Part shown: positions 24,235 to 33,108 of the stretch, in pieces
Position numbering within the stretch: the stretch's first letter is position 1
How the letters are laid out: each line of letters begins with the position of its first letter
Assembly: GCA_034667225.1 (NCBI GenBank)
Contig: JAXDKG010000045.1
Location: 62,001-126,000 of the forward strand
Source: DATMER01 sp034667225
GTDB lineage: Bacteria > Acidobacteriota > Thermoanaerobaculia > Multivoradales > UBA5704
Direction: 5' to 3'
Length of the DNA: 64,000 nt
Made by a program: the position numbers and the translations under genes
The notes under the pieces: model-generated
Database searches by the model: none
The model's input: only the letters and a program-made list of their open reading frames with translations
Told to the model about the DNA's origin: nothing

Positions 24235-25368
24235 ATGCGACAACCACATACATACCTCGGCGTCCTCCTCCTGGCCCTCCTGGCGGCGGCGGTTCCAGTC
24301 GCGGCGGGCACACTCGATCCGCAACCCGGATTCGAGGAGTTCAACCCAGACGCTGCCGTTCGGCCGGACGGCGAGGCGCTGTTGACGTGGACCCGCCAGC
24401 AGGAGCCGGGCGGTCCGTGGACGGCCATGGCCGCCACTCTGGACTCGAATTCCGGCCAGCTCGGCGAGATCCACGAGTGGGGCCCAGGCGGCACCGAGGA
24501 GATCGTGGCCCTGGGGTCGGGATACCTCGCGGTCCGGTCCAACGTGGACCACAATCTCGAGTGGCTCGTCCAGCATCTGGACGATTCTGGCCGACCCGCG
24601 GGCGAGGCTCTGTCGCTTGGCTCCGGCTACATTGTCAAGGCGTCCGTGCATCCGAAACCTGACGGCGGCGCGCTCGTGATCGCGGCCGGCGTCGGCGGCG
24701 CGGGCGGCCCCGTTCAGGCCTGGCGGTTCGACTCGGACGGCGACCTGCTCTCCGGCCCCACGGTGCTCGCGGACAATAGCAGCGACGCCGCGGCCGGCGT
24801 GGACGCGGCCGGCAACATCGTCCTGGCCTGGAATCCCACGCGGGCTCCGCACTCCGCGCAGCCCCCGCTCTCCGCACGGCGGTTCTCTCCCGCCCTGCAG
24901 CCTCTGGGGCCGGTCCTCGAGGTTTCGCCCAGCGGCGGGGGCGGCATCCGCGTCGCGGTCGCTCCGGACGGCCGCTTCGTGGTCGTCTTCACCCAGTCGC
25001 GCCGGCTGCAATTCCGCGCGTACCGCGCCGACGGGAGCCCCCTCGGCGGGAAGCGCGCGTTCTCGGTGCCTTCCGAGGGCGTGACGGCGGAGGATCTCGA
25101 CCTCGCGGTGGGCGAGGACGGCCGGATCCTCGTAGTGTGGAAGTGCTACGAGAACTTCAGCATACCCGTGATCCGGGCGCGCGAGCTCTCGTTCGATGGC
25201 CGTGCCGTGCCCAAGTCCCTCCTGGCGCGGGTCAAGCTCGGCCGGGGCGAGCTGCTGCGCCCCAGCGTGGAGGCCCTCCCCGGAGGGGACTTCCTCGTCC
25301 TGTGGAGCCGCGTGCAGGCGGACGGCGAGACCATTACGCTAGAGAGCCGGCGCGTCCCGAGCCACTAG
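24235..25368 (+). CDS. secreted beta-propeller-like protein of unknown function (paralogue B)
   Basis: 377 residues; the start is fixed by the signal peptide (YLGVLLLALLAAAVPVAAG) and the TATACT 6 nt upstream. Tandem paralogue of the preceding gene, alike over its full length with the same D-x-x-G blade loops (GVDAAGNIVLAW, VAPDGRFVVVF, EALPGGDFLVLW). Divergence at most non-motif positions indicates an old duplication. The 3' end overlaps the convergent symporter gene by 30 nt. No family name recognised. Confidence 0.72.
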   Translation: MRQPHTYLGVLLLALLAAAVPVAAGTLDPQPGFEEFNPDAAVRPDGEALLTWTRQQEPGGPWTAMAATLDSNSGQLGEIHEWGPGGTEEIVALGSGYLAVRSNVDHNLEWLVQHLDDSGRPAGEALSLGSGYIVKASVHPKPDGGALVIAAGVGGAGGPVQAWRFDSDGDLLSGPTVLADNSSDAAAGVDAAGNIVLAWNPTRAPHSAQPPLSARRFSPALQPLGPVLEVSPSGGGGIRVAVAPDGRFVVVFTQSRRLQFRAYRADGSPLGGKRAFSVPSEGVTAEDLDLAVGEDGRILVVWKCYENFSIPVIRARELSFDGRAVPKSLLARVKLGRGELLRPSVEALPGGDFLVLWSRVQADGETITLESRRVPSH

Positions 25369-26757
25369 ACTCGCCGCGAGCCCCGCGGCGACCGTGAGCA
25401 GCGAGCCGGCGAGGGCGTACCAGGTCCAGGCGAGCGGCGTGGCGAAGACGATCCAGATCATGCCGGCGAGGCCGACGACGAGACCGGCGAGCGCCGCGTG
25501 CTGACCCACTCGGCGCGTGAACATCCCCAGGAAGAAGACCCCGAGGACGATTCCGGTCGTGAAGGCGGCGATCCCCAGGACGCTGCTCACGATCGAGGTC
25601 TGCACCCACTGGCCGGCGATCCCCACCCCGATCTGTACCGCTCCGAAGACCGCGGTGAGAATGCGGGTCAGCCGTAGCTGCCGCTCCGGCGCGACCTTCA
25701 GGAGGTCGTTGACCGCGACGGTGGCGCACGAGTTGAGGGAGCTCGTCATGGCCGCGGCGAAGATGGCTCCCAGCAGCAGGCCCACCAGGCCGGATGGCAG
25801 CTCTTCCAGGATGAATCGGGCGAAGATGCGGTCCGCACGGTCGAACGGTACGGCGGGCGGGTGGAGCTGGTAGAAGCTCCAGAGCCCGACTCCAATCAGC
25901 AGGAAGAGGGCGAACTGCGCCAGCGCGACGATCCCGCTCATCCAGACGGCGCGCCGGGCTTCCGGGAGCCCGCGAGCAGAGAGATACCGCTGGACCGAGA
26001 GCTGGTCCACCCCGTGGGAGCCGAGGGCGATGAAGGCGCCTCCTACCAATCCAGCCCAGAGTCCGAAGGGCTCGCTCCAGTCGAACGTGAAATCGAGCGC
26101 CCGGAACTTGTCGGCGGCCTGTCCCATGTCGATGAGCTGATTCCATCCACCCGGCAGGCGGGCGAGGATCGCGAAGAGGGCGATCAGTGCCCCGGCCAGG
26201 TAGAGGAAGAACTGGATCAGGTCGGTCCACAACACCGCGCGCATGCCGCCGAGGTAGGTGTAGACGACGGTCGTGATCCCCAGCGCCGCGACGGCCCAGG
26301 GGATGGAGATGCCGGTCATCTCCTGGAGCACGAGCGCGGAGAGGAAGAGCCGCAGGCCGTCGGCGAGGCTGCGGGTCAGGATGAACAGCACCGACGCGGT
26401 CTGCTTCGTGGCGCCGCCGAACCGGCGGTGGAGGACTTCATACGACGTGAAGAGGGTGCCCTTGAAGTACTCGGGGAGCAGGAGAAAGGCGACCACGAAG
26501 CGCCCGACGACGAAGCCGAGCGCGATCTGGATCCAGGTGAAGTTCCGCTCGTAGGCGAAGCCCGGGATGCTGAGGAAGGTGACGGCGCTGGTCTCGGTGG
26601 CGATGATGGAGAAGAGGATCAGCCACCAGGACTGGTCGCGGCCCCCGACCGCGTACTCGGCCACGTCGCGCGCCCCCCGGCCAAGCCACGAGCCGAGCAG
26701 GACCATGCCCGCCATGTAGGCCAGGAGGATCGCGAGGTCGAGGGGGCTTACGTTCAT
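25339..26757 (-). CDS. sodium:solute symporter (SSS family)
   Basis: 472 residues, about 13 transmembrane helices, normal for the SSS family. It imports a small solute with Na+ across the inner membrane. Family marks: the N-terminal DVAEYAVGGRDQSWW, the unwound TM1 region with ATETSAVTFLSIPGFAY, GGMRAVLWTDLIQFFLYLAG, and the TM8 Na2-site segment AAAMTSSLNSCATVAVNDL. Subfamily signals resemble the sugar/sialic-acid group rather than PutP, but the substrate is not deducible. Monocistronic; its 3' end overlaps the convergent paralogue B gene. Confidence 0.9.
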   Translation of the reverse strand: MNVSPLDLAILLAYMAGMVLLGSWLGRGARDVAEYAVGGRDQSWWLILFSIIATETSAVTFLSIPGFAYERNFTWIQIALGFVVGRFVVAFLLLPEYFKGTLFTSYEVLHRRFGGATKQTASVLFILTRSLADGLRLFLSALVLQEMTGISIPWAVAALGITTVVYTYLGGMRAVLWTDLIQFFLYLAGALIALFAILARLPGGWNQLIDMGQAADKFRALDFTFDWSEPFGLWAGLVGGAFIALGSHGVDQLSVQRYLSARGLPEARRAVWMSGIVALAQFALFLLIGVGLWSFYQLHPPAVPFDRADRIFARFILEELPSGLVGLLLGAIFAAAMTSSLNSCATVAVNDLLKVAPERQLRLTRILTAVFGAVQIGVGIAGQWVQTSIVSSVLGIAAFTTGIVLGVFFLGMFTRRVGQHAALAGLVVGLAGMIWIVFATPLAWTWYALAGSLLTVAAGLAASLVARDAPAL

Positions 26758-26819
26758 TCAGGAACCTTCCGGCCTCCTGGTGTGTCTAAGAGGGCATGAT
26801 CCTATCGAAGGAGCAGACC

Positions 26820-27470
26820 ATGTCCTCGAAAACGATTCTCGTTTTGATCCTTGCCGCCCTGCTGGCGCCCCAAGTTATAGCGCAACCGGCCCCGGCGCCT
26901 GACAAGGCCTCTTCCCCAGAGCAGGAGTTTCAGGCGCTGCTCGAAAGGGTCAAGAAGTCCGATGGCTCCGTGGACTTTGCGCGGCTGCGTCAGCTCCAGA
27001 CCCAGGTCAAAAGCTACCAGCCTTACGGTCCCGACGTGGAGGGCCATCCGCTCGCGCTCCTGGCCGACGGGAACTTCGAGGGGGCGCTGCTGCTGGCGAA
27101 GCAGATTCTTGCCGTGAGCTACCTCGACATGGAGGCGCACACCGCCGCCGCGAGGGCGGCCGAGAAGCTCGGGGACAAGGCCGCCGCGGCACACCACCAG
27201 TACGTGCTGCAGGGCGTCCTCGATTCCATTCTGAAATCCGGTGACGGCAAGACAACCGAGACCGCGTATGTGGTGATCGCGATCTCGGAGGAGTACGCCC
27301 TGATGGGACATCTCGGTCTCCAGGTGGCGGGGCAGAGCCTGCTGAACGACGAAGCAGGCCACTCGTACGACCTGCTCAGGGGGGTGAACCCGGAGACCAA
27401 AGCCGCGCAGGAGGTGTACTTCAACATCGACGCGATGATGGGCGCTCTGGGCGAGGAGCTCTCCGAGTAG
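26820..27470 (+). CDS. exported DUF4919-like protein
   Basis: 216 residues from ATG 26820, chosen over the in-frame ATG at 26796 because GAAGGAG lies just upstream and a signal peptide follows at once (KTILVLILAALLAPQVIA, cleaved before Q). The mature domain matches the DUF4919 pattern: SDGSVDFARLRQLQTQVKSY, ILAVSYLDMEAHTAAARAAE, LQGVLDSILKSGDGKTTETA and a final VYFNID. These are periplasmic proteins of unknown role. Followed 35 nt later by another exported protein gene. Confidence 0.75.
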   Translation: MSSKTILVLILAALLAPQVIAQPAPAPDKASSPEQEFQALLERVKKSDGSVDFARLRQLQTQVKSYQPYGPDVEGHPLALLADGNFEGALLLAKQILAVSYLDMEAHTAAARAAEKLGDKAAAAHHQYVLQGVLDSILKSGDGKTTETAYVVIAISEEYALMGHLGLQVAGQSLLNDEAGHSYDLLRGVNPETKAAQEVYFNIDAMMGALGEELSE

Positions 27471-27505
27471 GCGAAATGGAACGGGCCACCGTGTCATAGT
27501 TGGAC

Positions 27506-28870
27506 ATGACGCTACATCTTCGAATGCCTGCCGTGCTCCTCGGCGCCTGGATGGGCCTGACCTCTTGCTCCGCGCCGCAGATCGCCCGGCCGCACGTTCC
27601 GCCGGGTCCGGCGCTCAAGGAGCCCATCTCCTTCGAGCTCGCCCTCTTCTATCCGCAGCCGCCCAAGGAGGATCCCCGGGCCGCCCTGGACGCCTTGCTC
27701 TCCAGCGACTTCGCCGGCTTCACGCGGATCGACGAGATCCGCGAGGAGGAGATCGGCAATCGCAAGATCGTCAGCGCAATCTGGGTGACCGACGGGTCCT
27801 ACGTCGCGCCTGATCCCGAATCCCTGGGCTACTTCGGCCGCGGGCTCGCCGACGGTCAGGCCGAGGCCCTCCAGGAGTCAGAGAGCGTCCTCCGCCTCGT
27901 CTTCAGCCACGGGAAGGAGCATGTGTGGACCGCGTTGCGCGATTCCGGGCGCCTGACCAGCGCGCTCGCCCGGCGGACCGGCGGGTTGATCTGGGACGAG
28001 GAGACCCGCGAGATGTTCGCGCCCGATTTCTGGGACGAGCATCGCCTCTCCGCATGGACCGAAGCCGGTCCGCCTCCCAGCATCAGTGCCCACTTCACCG
28101 TCCACACCTACCAGAAGGAGAACGGCTATCACCGCCTCGTCTCGCTCGGCCTGGGTAAGCTCGGGCTGCCCGATCTGGTCATTGAGGACTTCCCGGGCTC
28201 CAGAGTCGGCCGTGCCAATACCGTGCTCAACCTCCTTGCCCAGACGCTGTCGGAGGGCAAGCCGGTCGGGAGCGAAGGCGCGTTCGACCTTGAACTTCAG
28301 AGCCTCGGAAGGTCCGATGCACGCGACCGGCAGCTCGAAGCCCTGGCCGCGAACGCCAGGGCCGTGGCGCGCCTGCGTCTCGTCGAGGGGGTCTGGGAGG
28401 AGGGAGATCCGGAAAACCGCCTGTTCGAGATCGTCTTCGATCGCTATAAGGGTCCCGACACACAGGCCCGGCAGACCGCGATGCTCCTCGAGCTGTTCGG
28501 CGCCGAAGAGGATGCCGCCGTCGAGGTCCAGCACGATGCGGAGATGCTGGCTGCCAGCAGGAAGGCCCGGGAGAAGCTGCTCGCGTTCAAGCCTGCCTTC
28601 CAGGCCGGACTGCCGCCGGGCGAGGTCCTTCTCGTCAAGGCGCCCTTCCATGCTGATGGAGGGCGGGAGTGGATGTGGGTCGAGGTGATCGAGTGGAAGG
28701 GCGACGTGATCGTCGGAACCCTGCGCAACGAGCCCGCTTACATCCCCTCGCTGAAGGAGGGGCAGCGGGTCGAGGTCTCCGAAACGGAGGTGTTCGACTA
28801 CATGCGCAACCTGGCCGACGGCTCTTCCGAGGGGAACGAGACCGCGAAGCTGCTGCATCCTGAAGGGTAG
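27506..28870 (+). CDS. lipoprotein with C-terminal DUF2314-like domain
   Basis: 454 residues from ATG 27506 (a TTG two codons upstream is possible). The lipobox is GLTSCS near residue 17. The middle 300 residues resemble no family I can name. The C-terminal ~85 residues (WMWVEVIEWKGDVIVGTLRN, LKEGQRVEVSETEVFDYMRN) match DUF2314, a small beta domain. A CATAGT hexamer ends 5 nt before the ATG, a weak leaderless candidate. The stop abuts the end of the convergent GH1 gene with no spacer, so each transcript must run into the other or stop within coding sequence. Confidence 0.72.
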   Translation: MTLHLRMPAVLLGAWMGLTSCSAPQIARPHVPPGPALKEPISFELALFYPQPPKEDPRAALDALLSSDFAGFTRIDEIREEEIGNRKIVSAIWVTDGSYVAPDPESLGYFGRGLADGQAEALQESESVLRLVFSHGKEHVWTALRDSGRLTSALARRTGGLIWDEETREMFAPDFWDEHRLSAWTEAGPPPSISAHFTVHTYQKENGYHRLVSLGLGKLGLPDLVIEDFPGSRVGRANTVLNLLAQTLSEGKPVGSEGAFDLELQSLGRSDARDRQLEALAANARAVARLRLVEGVWEEGDPENRLFEIVFDRYKGPDTQARQTAMLLELFGAEEDAAVEVQHDAEMLAASRKAREKLLAFKPAFQAGLPPGEVLLVKAPFHADGGREWMWVEVIEWKGDVIVGTLRNEPAYIPSLKEGQRVEVSETEVFDYMRNLADGSSEGNETAKLLHPEG

Positions 28871-30214
28871 TCAGAGACAGGCGCCGCGGGTGCGGATCAC
28901 TTCGGAGTAGAGCCGGGCGCTCGCCTTGGGCGTGCGGCGCTGGGTCTCGAAGTCCACGTGGACGATGCCGAAGCGCTTCGAGTAGCCGTGGCTCCACTCG
29001 AAGTTGTCCAGGAGCGACCAGGCGAAGTAGCCGCGCAGGTTTACACCCTTTTCGATCGCGTCGTGGGCAGCCAGCAGGTGCGTCCGCAGGTATTCGACTC
29101 GGAGAGGGTCGGAAAGCTCGCTGCCGTTTACGGTCGGCGGGTCATAGAAGGCGGAGCCGTTCTCGGTGACGTAGAGCGGCAGGTCGCCGTAGTTTTCCTT
29201 GATCCAGACCAGCGTGTTGGTGAGGCCGGGCGGGTAGACCTCCCAGTCCGTTTCCGTGTAGACGTGGCGGGGCTGGCGCACGCGGCCGGCGCGGACGGGC
29301 ATGCACTGCGGATCGTGACAGGTGACGGCCCGGGTGTAGTAGTTGATGCCGAGGAAGTCGATGGGCTGGCGGATGAGGTCCAGGTCCGCCTGGGGAAAGT
29401 CGGGCCAGGCCTCGCCGAAGATCTCCTTCAGCTCCTCCGGATAGCGGCCGTGAATCACCGGGTCGAGATATTGCCGGTTCATGTAGGCGTCGGCGCGGGC
29501 GGTGGCCGCCAGGTCTTCGGGACGGTCGGACGCCGGGTCCTTGGGCTCGATGTTGAAGACGATCCCGATGCGGTGCTTGCCTTCGGCGCGGTAGGCCTGG
29601 ACCGCGGAGCCGTGGGAGCGCAGCAGGTTGTGCGAGGCGATGGGGGCCTCGAAGAGGTTCTTGTGCCCGGGAGCGAGCACGCCTTGGAGATAGCCGCCGT
29701 CGGTCACTACCCAGGGCTCGTTCAGGGTCGCCCACATCTCCACGCGATCATCGAGCGCCTTGTACATCACCGAGGCGTACTCGGCGAACCAATCGGCGAT
29801 GTCCGGGTTGAGCCAGCCGCCGCGGTCGTCGAGCGCCGCGGGTAAATCCCAGTGGTAGAGCGTGACGGCGGGCTGGATGCCATTCGCTAGCAGCGCATCG
29901 ACCAGGCGGCGGTAGAAATCGAGCCCGCGCTCGTTCACTCGGCCCTTGCCTTCGGGCAGGACGCGGCTCCAGGAGACGCTGAACCGGTAGGCATTCAGGC
30001 CGAGATCGCGCATCAGGCGGACGTCGTCTTCGTAGCGGCGGTAGTGGTCGCAGGCCACATCGCCGGTCTCGCCGTTCTTCACCAGTCCCGGCGAGTGGGA
30101 GAAGCGCTGCCAGATGCTGGGACCGGCGCCGTCCGCGAGAGGAGAGCCCTCGATCTGGTAGGCGGAGGTCGCCGCGCCCCAGAGGAAGCCTTCAGGAAAT
30201 CGGTCCTGGCTCAT
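28871..30214 (-). CDS. GH1 beta-glucosidase
   Basis: 447 residues, standard GH1 length, with no signal peptide, so cytoplasmic. It opens with the family signature FPEGFLWGAATSAYQIEG. The acid/base Glu lies in WATLNEPW (about residue 167) and the nucleophile Glu in LYVTENGSAF (about 354); the aglycone/glycone residues HWDLP, NYYTRAV and FAWSLLDNFEWSHGYSKRFG are present. It would release glucose from beta-linked gluco-oligosaccharides brought in by the ABC importer. Its promoter contains a copy of the operator found in front of the LacI gene, so it very likely belongs to the same regulon although it sits 10 kb beyond the operon's end. Confidence 0.95.
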   Translation of the reverse strand: MSQDRFPEGFLWGAATSAYQIEGSPLADGAGPSIWQRFSHSPGLVKNGETGDVACDHYRRYEDDVRLMRDLGLNAYRFSVSWSRVLPEGKGRVNERGLDFYRRLVDALLANGIQPAVTLYHWDLPAALDDRGGWLNPDIADWFAEYASVMYKALDDRVEMWATLNEPWVVTDGGYLQGVLAPGHKNLFEAPIASHNLLRSHGSAVQAYRAEGKHRIGIVFNIEPKDPASDRPEDLAATARADAYMNRQYLDPVIHGRYPEELKEIFGEAWPDFPQADLDLIRQPIDFLGINYYTRAVTCHDPQCMPVRAGRVRQPRHVYTETDWEVYPPGLTNTLVWIKENYGDLPLYVTENGSAFYDPPTVNGSELSDPLRVEYLRTHLLAAHDAIEKGVNLRGYFAWSLLDNFEWSHGYSKRFGIVHVDFETQRRTPKASARLYSEVIRTRGACL

Positions 30215-30224
30215 GACGCATCGG

Positions 30225-30253
30225 AGTTTATGAGAACGGTTACATCCTGTCCA
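30225..30253 (-). promoter_or_regulatory. promoter of the GH1 gene
   Basis: On the minus strand TGGACA (30253-30248) and TAAACT (30230-30225) are separated by exactly 17 nt. The ATG at 30214 follows about 10 nt after the -10. The spacer is occupied by the operator at 30231-30244. Confidence 0.65.
30231..30244. promoter_or_regulatory. LacI-family operator in the GH1 promoter
   Basis: TGAGAACGGTTACA matches the box at 5852-5865 in 12 of 14 positions, including the whole right half GGTTACA and the central CG. It fills the spacer between -35 and -10, the position expected for steric repression. It also lies upstream of the divergent DUF983 gene. Confidence 0.72.
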
Positions 30254-30258
30254 CGCGC

Positions 30259-30264
30259 TATGCT
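30259..30264 (+). promoter_or_regulatory. -10-like TATGCT, exactly 6 nt before a GTG
   Basis: TATGCT, 6 nt (CTTCCC), then the GTG start at 30271. Predicted leaderless promoter, divergent from the GH1 promoter. Confidence 0.45.
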
Positions 30265-30270
30265 CTTCCC

Positions 30271-30642
30271 GTGGAGAGACCGAGCTTCCGGACTGCGCTG
30301 ATCCGCGGGATGCGGGGCCGCTGTCCGCGTTGCGGCCAGGCGCCGATGTTCCAGGGGTGGAACCACCTGCACGAGCGCTGCGCCGTCTGCGGGCTGGACA
30401 TCGAGGCGCGCAGCGGCGACACGTGGTTCTTCATGTACATGAGCACGGCCGGTCTGACCGGGTCGATCGTGGTCATCATGTTCCTGCTCCGGCCCCGGGT
30501 GCTCTGGGTCGGTCAGCTCCTGGTGATGGTGGCGGCCGTGCTGGTGATCGGGCTGTCGCTGCCCCTGCGCAAGGGGGTGGCCATTGCGCTCGACTATCTG
30601 ATGACCCGGGGACCGGAGGAGAAGGATCAGGCGGGGGGCTGA
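30271..30642 (+). CDS. DUF983 membrane protein
   Basis: 123 residues from a GTG start. N-terminal zinc-ribbon-like cysteines (RCPRCGQAPMFQGW and HERCAVCGLD, about residues 17-45) are followed by two transmembrane helices (TAGLTGSIVVIMFLLRP and LLVMVAAVLVIGLSLPL), the DUF983 layout. Function unknown in the family. The 3' end overlaps the convergent lipoprotein gene by 16 nt. Confidence 0.85.
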   Translation: MERPSFRTALIRGMRGRCPRCGQAPMFQGWNHLHERCAVCGLDIEARSGDTWFFMYMSTAGLTGSIVVIMFLLRPRVLWVGQLLVMVAAVLVIGLSLPLRKGVAIALDYLMTRGPEEKDQAGG

Positions 30643-31226
30643 GCCCCCACTGGCGCGCCCTGGGCGCCCGGGGCACCATCGAGCCGCTCCAGCACCCGCT
30701 GCGCGATCAGCTTGGCGAGGTAGAGCGATCTGGGCTGGTTGTCGGTCTGCGCGGTGACGACGAGCACGAGGTTGCCCTTGAGCACGTGGAGCTGGCTGAG
30801 CGTGCCGCCGGCAAACATGGCCTTCTCGCCGAGACCGGGGACCTCCTGGAACTCGCCGCCGGCCAGGCGCTTCAGCATGTCGCGGCTGCTCTCCATGTTG
30901 CGGGCCGCGGCTTCGGGCGAGCGCGAAGGCTTGATTTCCAGCCCCAGCACTTGCGGCTGGTCGGGAGTCGAGACCGCGGTGTTGAAGGAGCAGGTCAGCG
31001 AGTTGCCGCTGCGGGCGGCATCGTCGAACGTGCTGCTCCTGGGCGCCACGGCCCGTCCGCCGTTGAATTGCAGGGCGTCCTGGACGGTGAACAGCTCGCA
31101 GGCGTTCAGGCTGGCCGGATCGATCGTGGCTCCCTCCGGGGCATCCTCCGACTTGGAACCGCCGCCGCAGGCGGCCAGGAGCATGGCGAACGTCAGGACC
31201 GGTAGCGTGCTCTTCGGAAAGGTCAT
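30627..31226 (-). CDS. lipoprotein with DUF3558-like features
   Basis: 199 residues, signal peptide with lipobox LTFAMLLAACGGG (Cys about 20), then LNACELFTVQDALQ and SGNSLTCSFN, a two-cysteine arrangement like that of DUF3558-type or small beta-alpha lipoproteins. The C-terminus is low complexity (GAPGAQGAPVGAQPPA). Periplasm-facing; function unknown. Has its own TAGAAT box 6 nt upstream of the ATG. Confidence 0.72.
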   Translation of the reverse strand: MTFPKSTLPVLTFAMLLAACGGGSKSEDAPEGATIDPASLNACELFTVQDALQFNGGRAVAPRSSTFDDAARSGNSLTCSFNTAVSTPDQPQVLGLEIKPSRSPEAAARNMESSRDMLKRLAGGEFQEVPGLGEKAMFAGGTLSQLHVLKGNLVLVVTAQTDNQPRSLYLAKLIAQRVLERLDGAPGAQGAPVGAQPPA

Positions 31227-31232
31227 GCGCCC

Positions 31233-31238
31233 ATTCTA
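31233..31238 (-). promoter_or_regulatory. -10-like TAGAAT, exactly 6 nt before an ATG
   Basis: On the minus strand TAGAAT, then GGGCGC, then the ATG at 31226. Predicted leaderless promoter, divergent from the phosphatase gene. Confidence 0.5.
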
Positions 31239-31273
31239 GTGCGAAGGTTCTGGTAAAGTTTGGGAGAGGCTCC

Positions 31274-33058
31274 ATGAAACAGCTCGAGGCCACTTCGAAT
31301 ACAGGTGAAGAGCCGGTCGTTCCCTGCCTGCCCGGGGATATGACCTCGTGTCTCCTGGCGGCGATCCAGGAGCTCAACGGGGCCTCCGAGCTGCGTGTCG
31401 GACTGGCCCGGATGGCCGATCTCCTGCACGGTGTGCTCGGGCACGACTATTTCTGTGTCCTCCTGCTCGACGACCTCGGCCGCGAGCTGCGCTACGAGCT
31501 GGCGACCGGAGTTCCTCCCGAGATTGCGGAGCACTGGCGCTTTGGAATGGGGCAGGGGCTGGTCGGCACCGTGGCGAAGACCGGGCGGACGGTGCGCGTA
31601 GGCGACGTCCTGGAGGACCATCGCTACATCCGGGCCGTGGACCGCACCCGCTCGGAGCTGGTGGTGCCGCTCGCCACCAAGGACCGCACCGTTGGCGTGC
31701 TCGACATCGGCAGCTTCGAGCCGCACCACTTCACGGACGAGCACGAGACCCTGATGACCTCGCTGGCGGGGTTCCTGGCCAATGCCATCGAGACCGCCCA
31801 GCTCTACCAGAACATGCGGGAGCAGGCGCGGACGCTCTCGCTGCTGCACGAGGTCAGCCGCGAGGTGAGCTCGATCCTCGACCGCCGCGCCCTGCTGGAG
31901 CGGGTGGCCGAGCTGGTCCGGCGGCTCATCGACTACGACGTCTTCAGCGTGATGCTCTGGAACGAGGACCGGCAGCTCCTGGAGCCGTGGATCGCATTCC
32001 ACAAGGACGGCCGCGACGTTTCCGGGATGGTGCCCAACATGCTCGGGGCCGGCCTCACCGGCGCTGCCGCGGCGCTACGGCAGTCCTTGCGCGTGCCGAA
32101 CGTCCATCTCGACCCGCGCTACCGGCGCTGCGTCGACGGCATCGACATCCGCTCCGAGCTGGTGGTGCCGTTGGTGTTCAAGGACCGTCTTCTGGGCGTG
32201 CTGGATCTCGAAAGCCTGGAGTACGATTCCTTCACCTCCCGGCACGAGCAGCTCCTCTCGACGCTGGCCGCGTCGCTGTCGATCGCGCTCGAAAATGCCC
32301 GGCTCTACGAGCAGGTGCGGCAGGACGAGAAGCGGCTCCAGGACGATGTGACCATGGCGCAGCGCATCCAGCAGGCGTTGCTGCCGCACGCCTCGCCATG
32401 GCTGCCCGGCTTCCAGATCGGAGTGGCCTACGAGCCGGCGCGGGATCTGGGCGGTGACTTCTACGACTTTCTGCCGTACGGAGAGGGCCGGCTGGCGGTG
32501 GCGGTGGGGGATGTGGCGGGCAAGGCGCTGCCGGCGGCGCTCTACGGTTCGTTCGCCATCGGACTCCTGCGCGAGTACGCGGCGCACGGCGAGTTCCGGC
32601 CGGCGCAGGTTTTGGAGGCTTTGAACTGTAAGCTCCAGCACGTCCGGGTCGACCGCCGCTTCCTGGCCATGGTCTTCGGAGTGTTGGACAGCGCCGATCG
32701 CACCCTGACGCTGTCGAGCTCAGGGCTGCCGTACCCGCATCTCGTGCGGGGCGGCCGGGTGGAGGAGATTCAGTTGGCTGGCCTGCCCCTCGGGCTGCTG
32801 CCGGAGCGCACCTACCAGGAGATCCGCCTGGATCTCCAGTCCGGGGATGTCGTGGTGATCTGCTCGGATGGAGTGGAGGAGAGCCGGAACGGGAACGAAG
32901 AGGATTTCGGCAGCGAGCGCCTGAAAGAGGTCCTCCTGGCCTTCACCGCCCTCCCCGCCACCGAGATCGCCGAAGGAATCCTCGAAGCCTGCCGCCGCTA
33001 CAGCGGAAGGGCCGGAGCCGGGGATGACCGGACGGTGTTGGTGATCAAGGTGGCGTGA
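31274..33058 (+). CDS. GAF-GAF-PP2C (SpoIIE/RsbU-type) serine phosphatase
   Basis: 594 residues, cytoplasmic. Two GAF domains occur at about residues 35-185 and 210-350 (both contain LVVPL..KDR..GVLD), followed by a short coiled coil (VRQDEKRLQDDVTMAQRIQQ) and a PP2C-type phosphatase domain at 375-594. Metal-binding residues lie in ARDLGGDFYDFL and ICSDGVEESRNG, with VAVGDVAGKALPAAL between. Such enzymes dephosphorylate anti-sigma-factor antagonists in partner-switching pathways, gated by a ligand or redox signal at the GAF domains. No anti-sigma factor or antagonist gene is nearby. GGGAGAGG lies 6 nt before the ATG and TAAAGT (31254-31259) is a candidate -10. Confidence 0.92.
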   Translation: MKQLEATSNTGEEPVVPCLPGDMTSCLLAAIQELNGASELRVGLARMADLLHGVLGHDYFCVLLLDDLGRELRYELATGVPPEIAEHWRFGMGQGLVGTVAKTGRTVRVGDVLEDHRYIRAVDRTRSELVVPLATKDRTVGVLDIGSFEPHHFTDEHETLMTSLAGFLANAIETAQLYQNMREQARTLSLLHEVSREVSSILDRRALLERVAELVRRLIDYDVFSVMLWNEDRQLLEPWIAFHKDGRDVSGMVPNMLGAGLTGAAAALRQSLRVPNVHLDPRYRRCVDGIDIRSELVVPLVFKDRLLGVLDLESLEYDSFTSRHEQLLSTLAASLSIALENARLYEQVRQDEKRLQDDVTMAQRIQQALLPHASPWLPGFQIGVAYEPARDLGGDFYDFLPYGEGRLAVAVGDVAGKALPAALYGSFAIGLLREYAAHGEFRPAQVLEALNCKLQHVRVDRRFLAMVFGVLDSADRTLTLSSSGLPYPHLVRGGRVEEIQLAGLPLGLLPERTYQEIRLDLQSGDVVVICSDGVEESRNGNEEDFGSERLKEVLLAFTALPATEIAEGILEACRRYSGRAGAGDDRTVLVIKVA

Positions 33059-33108
33059 GTGCGCTACGGAAGTTTCCTTCCGCCGGGATCCGCGTTATGA
33101 TTCGAGGG

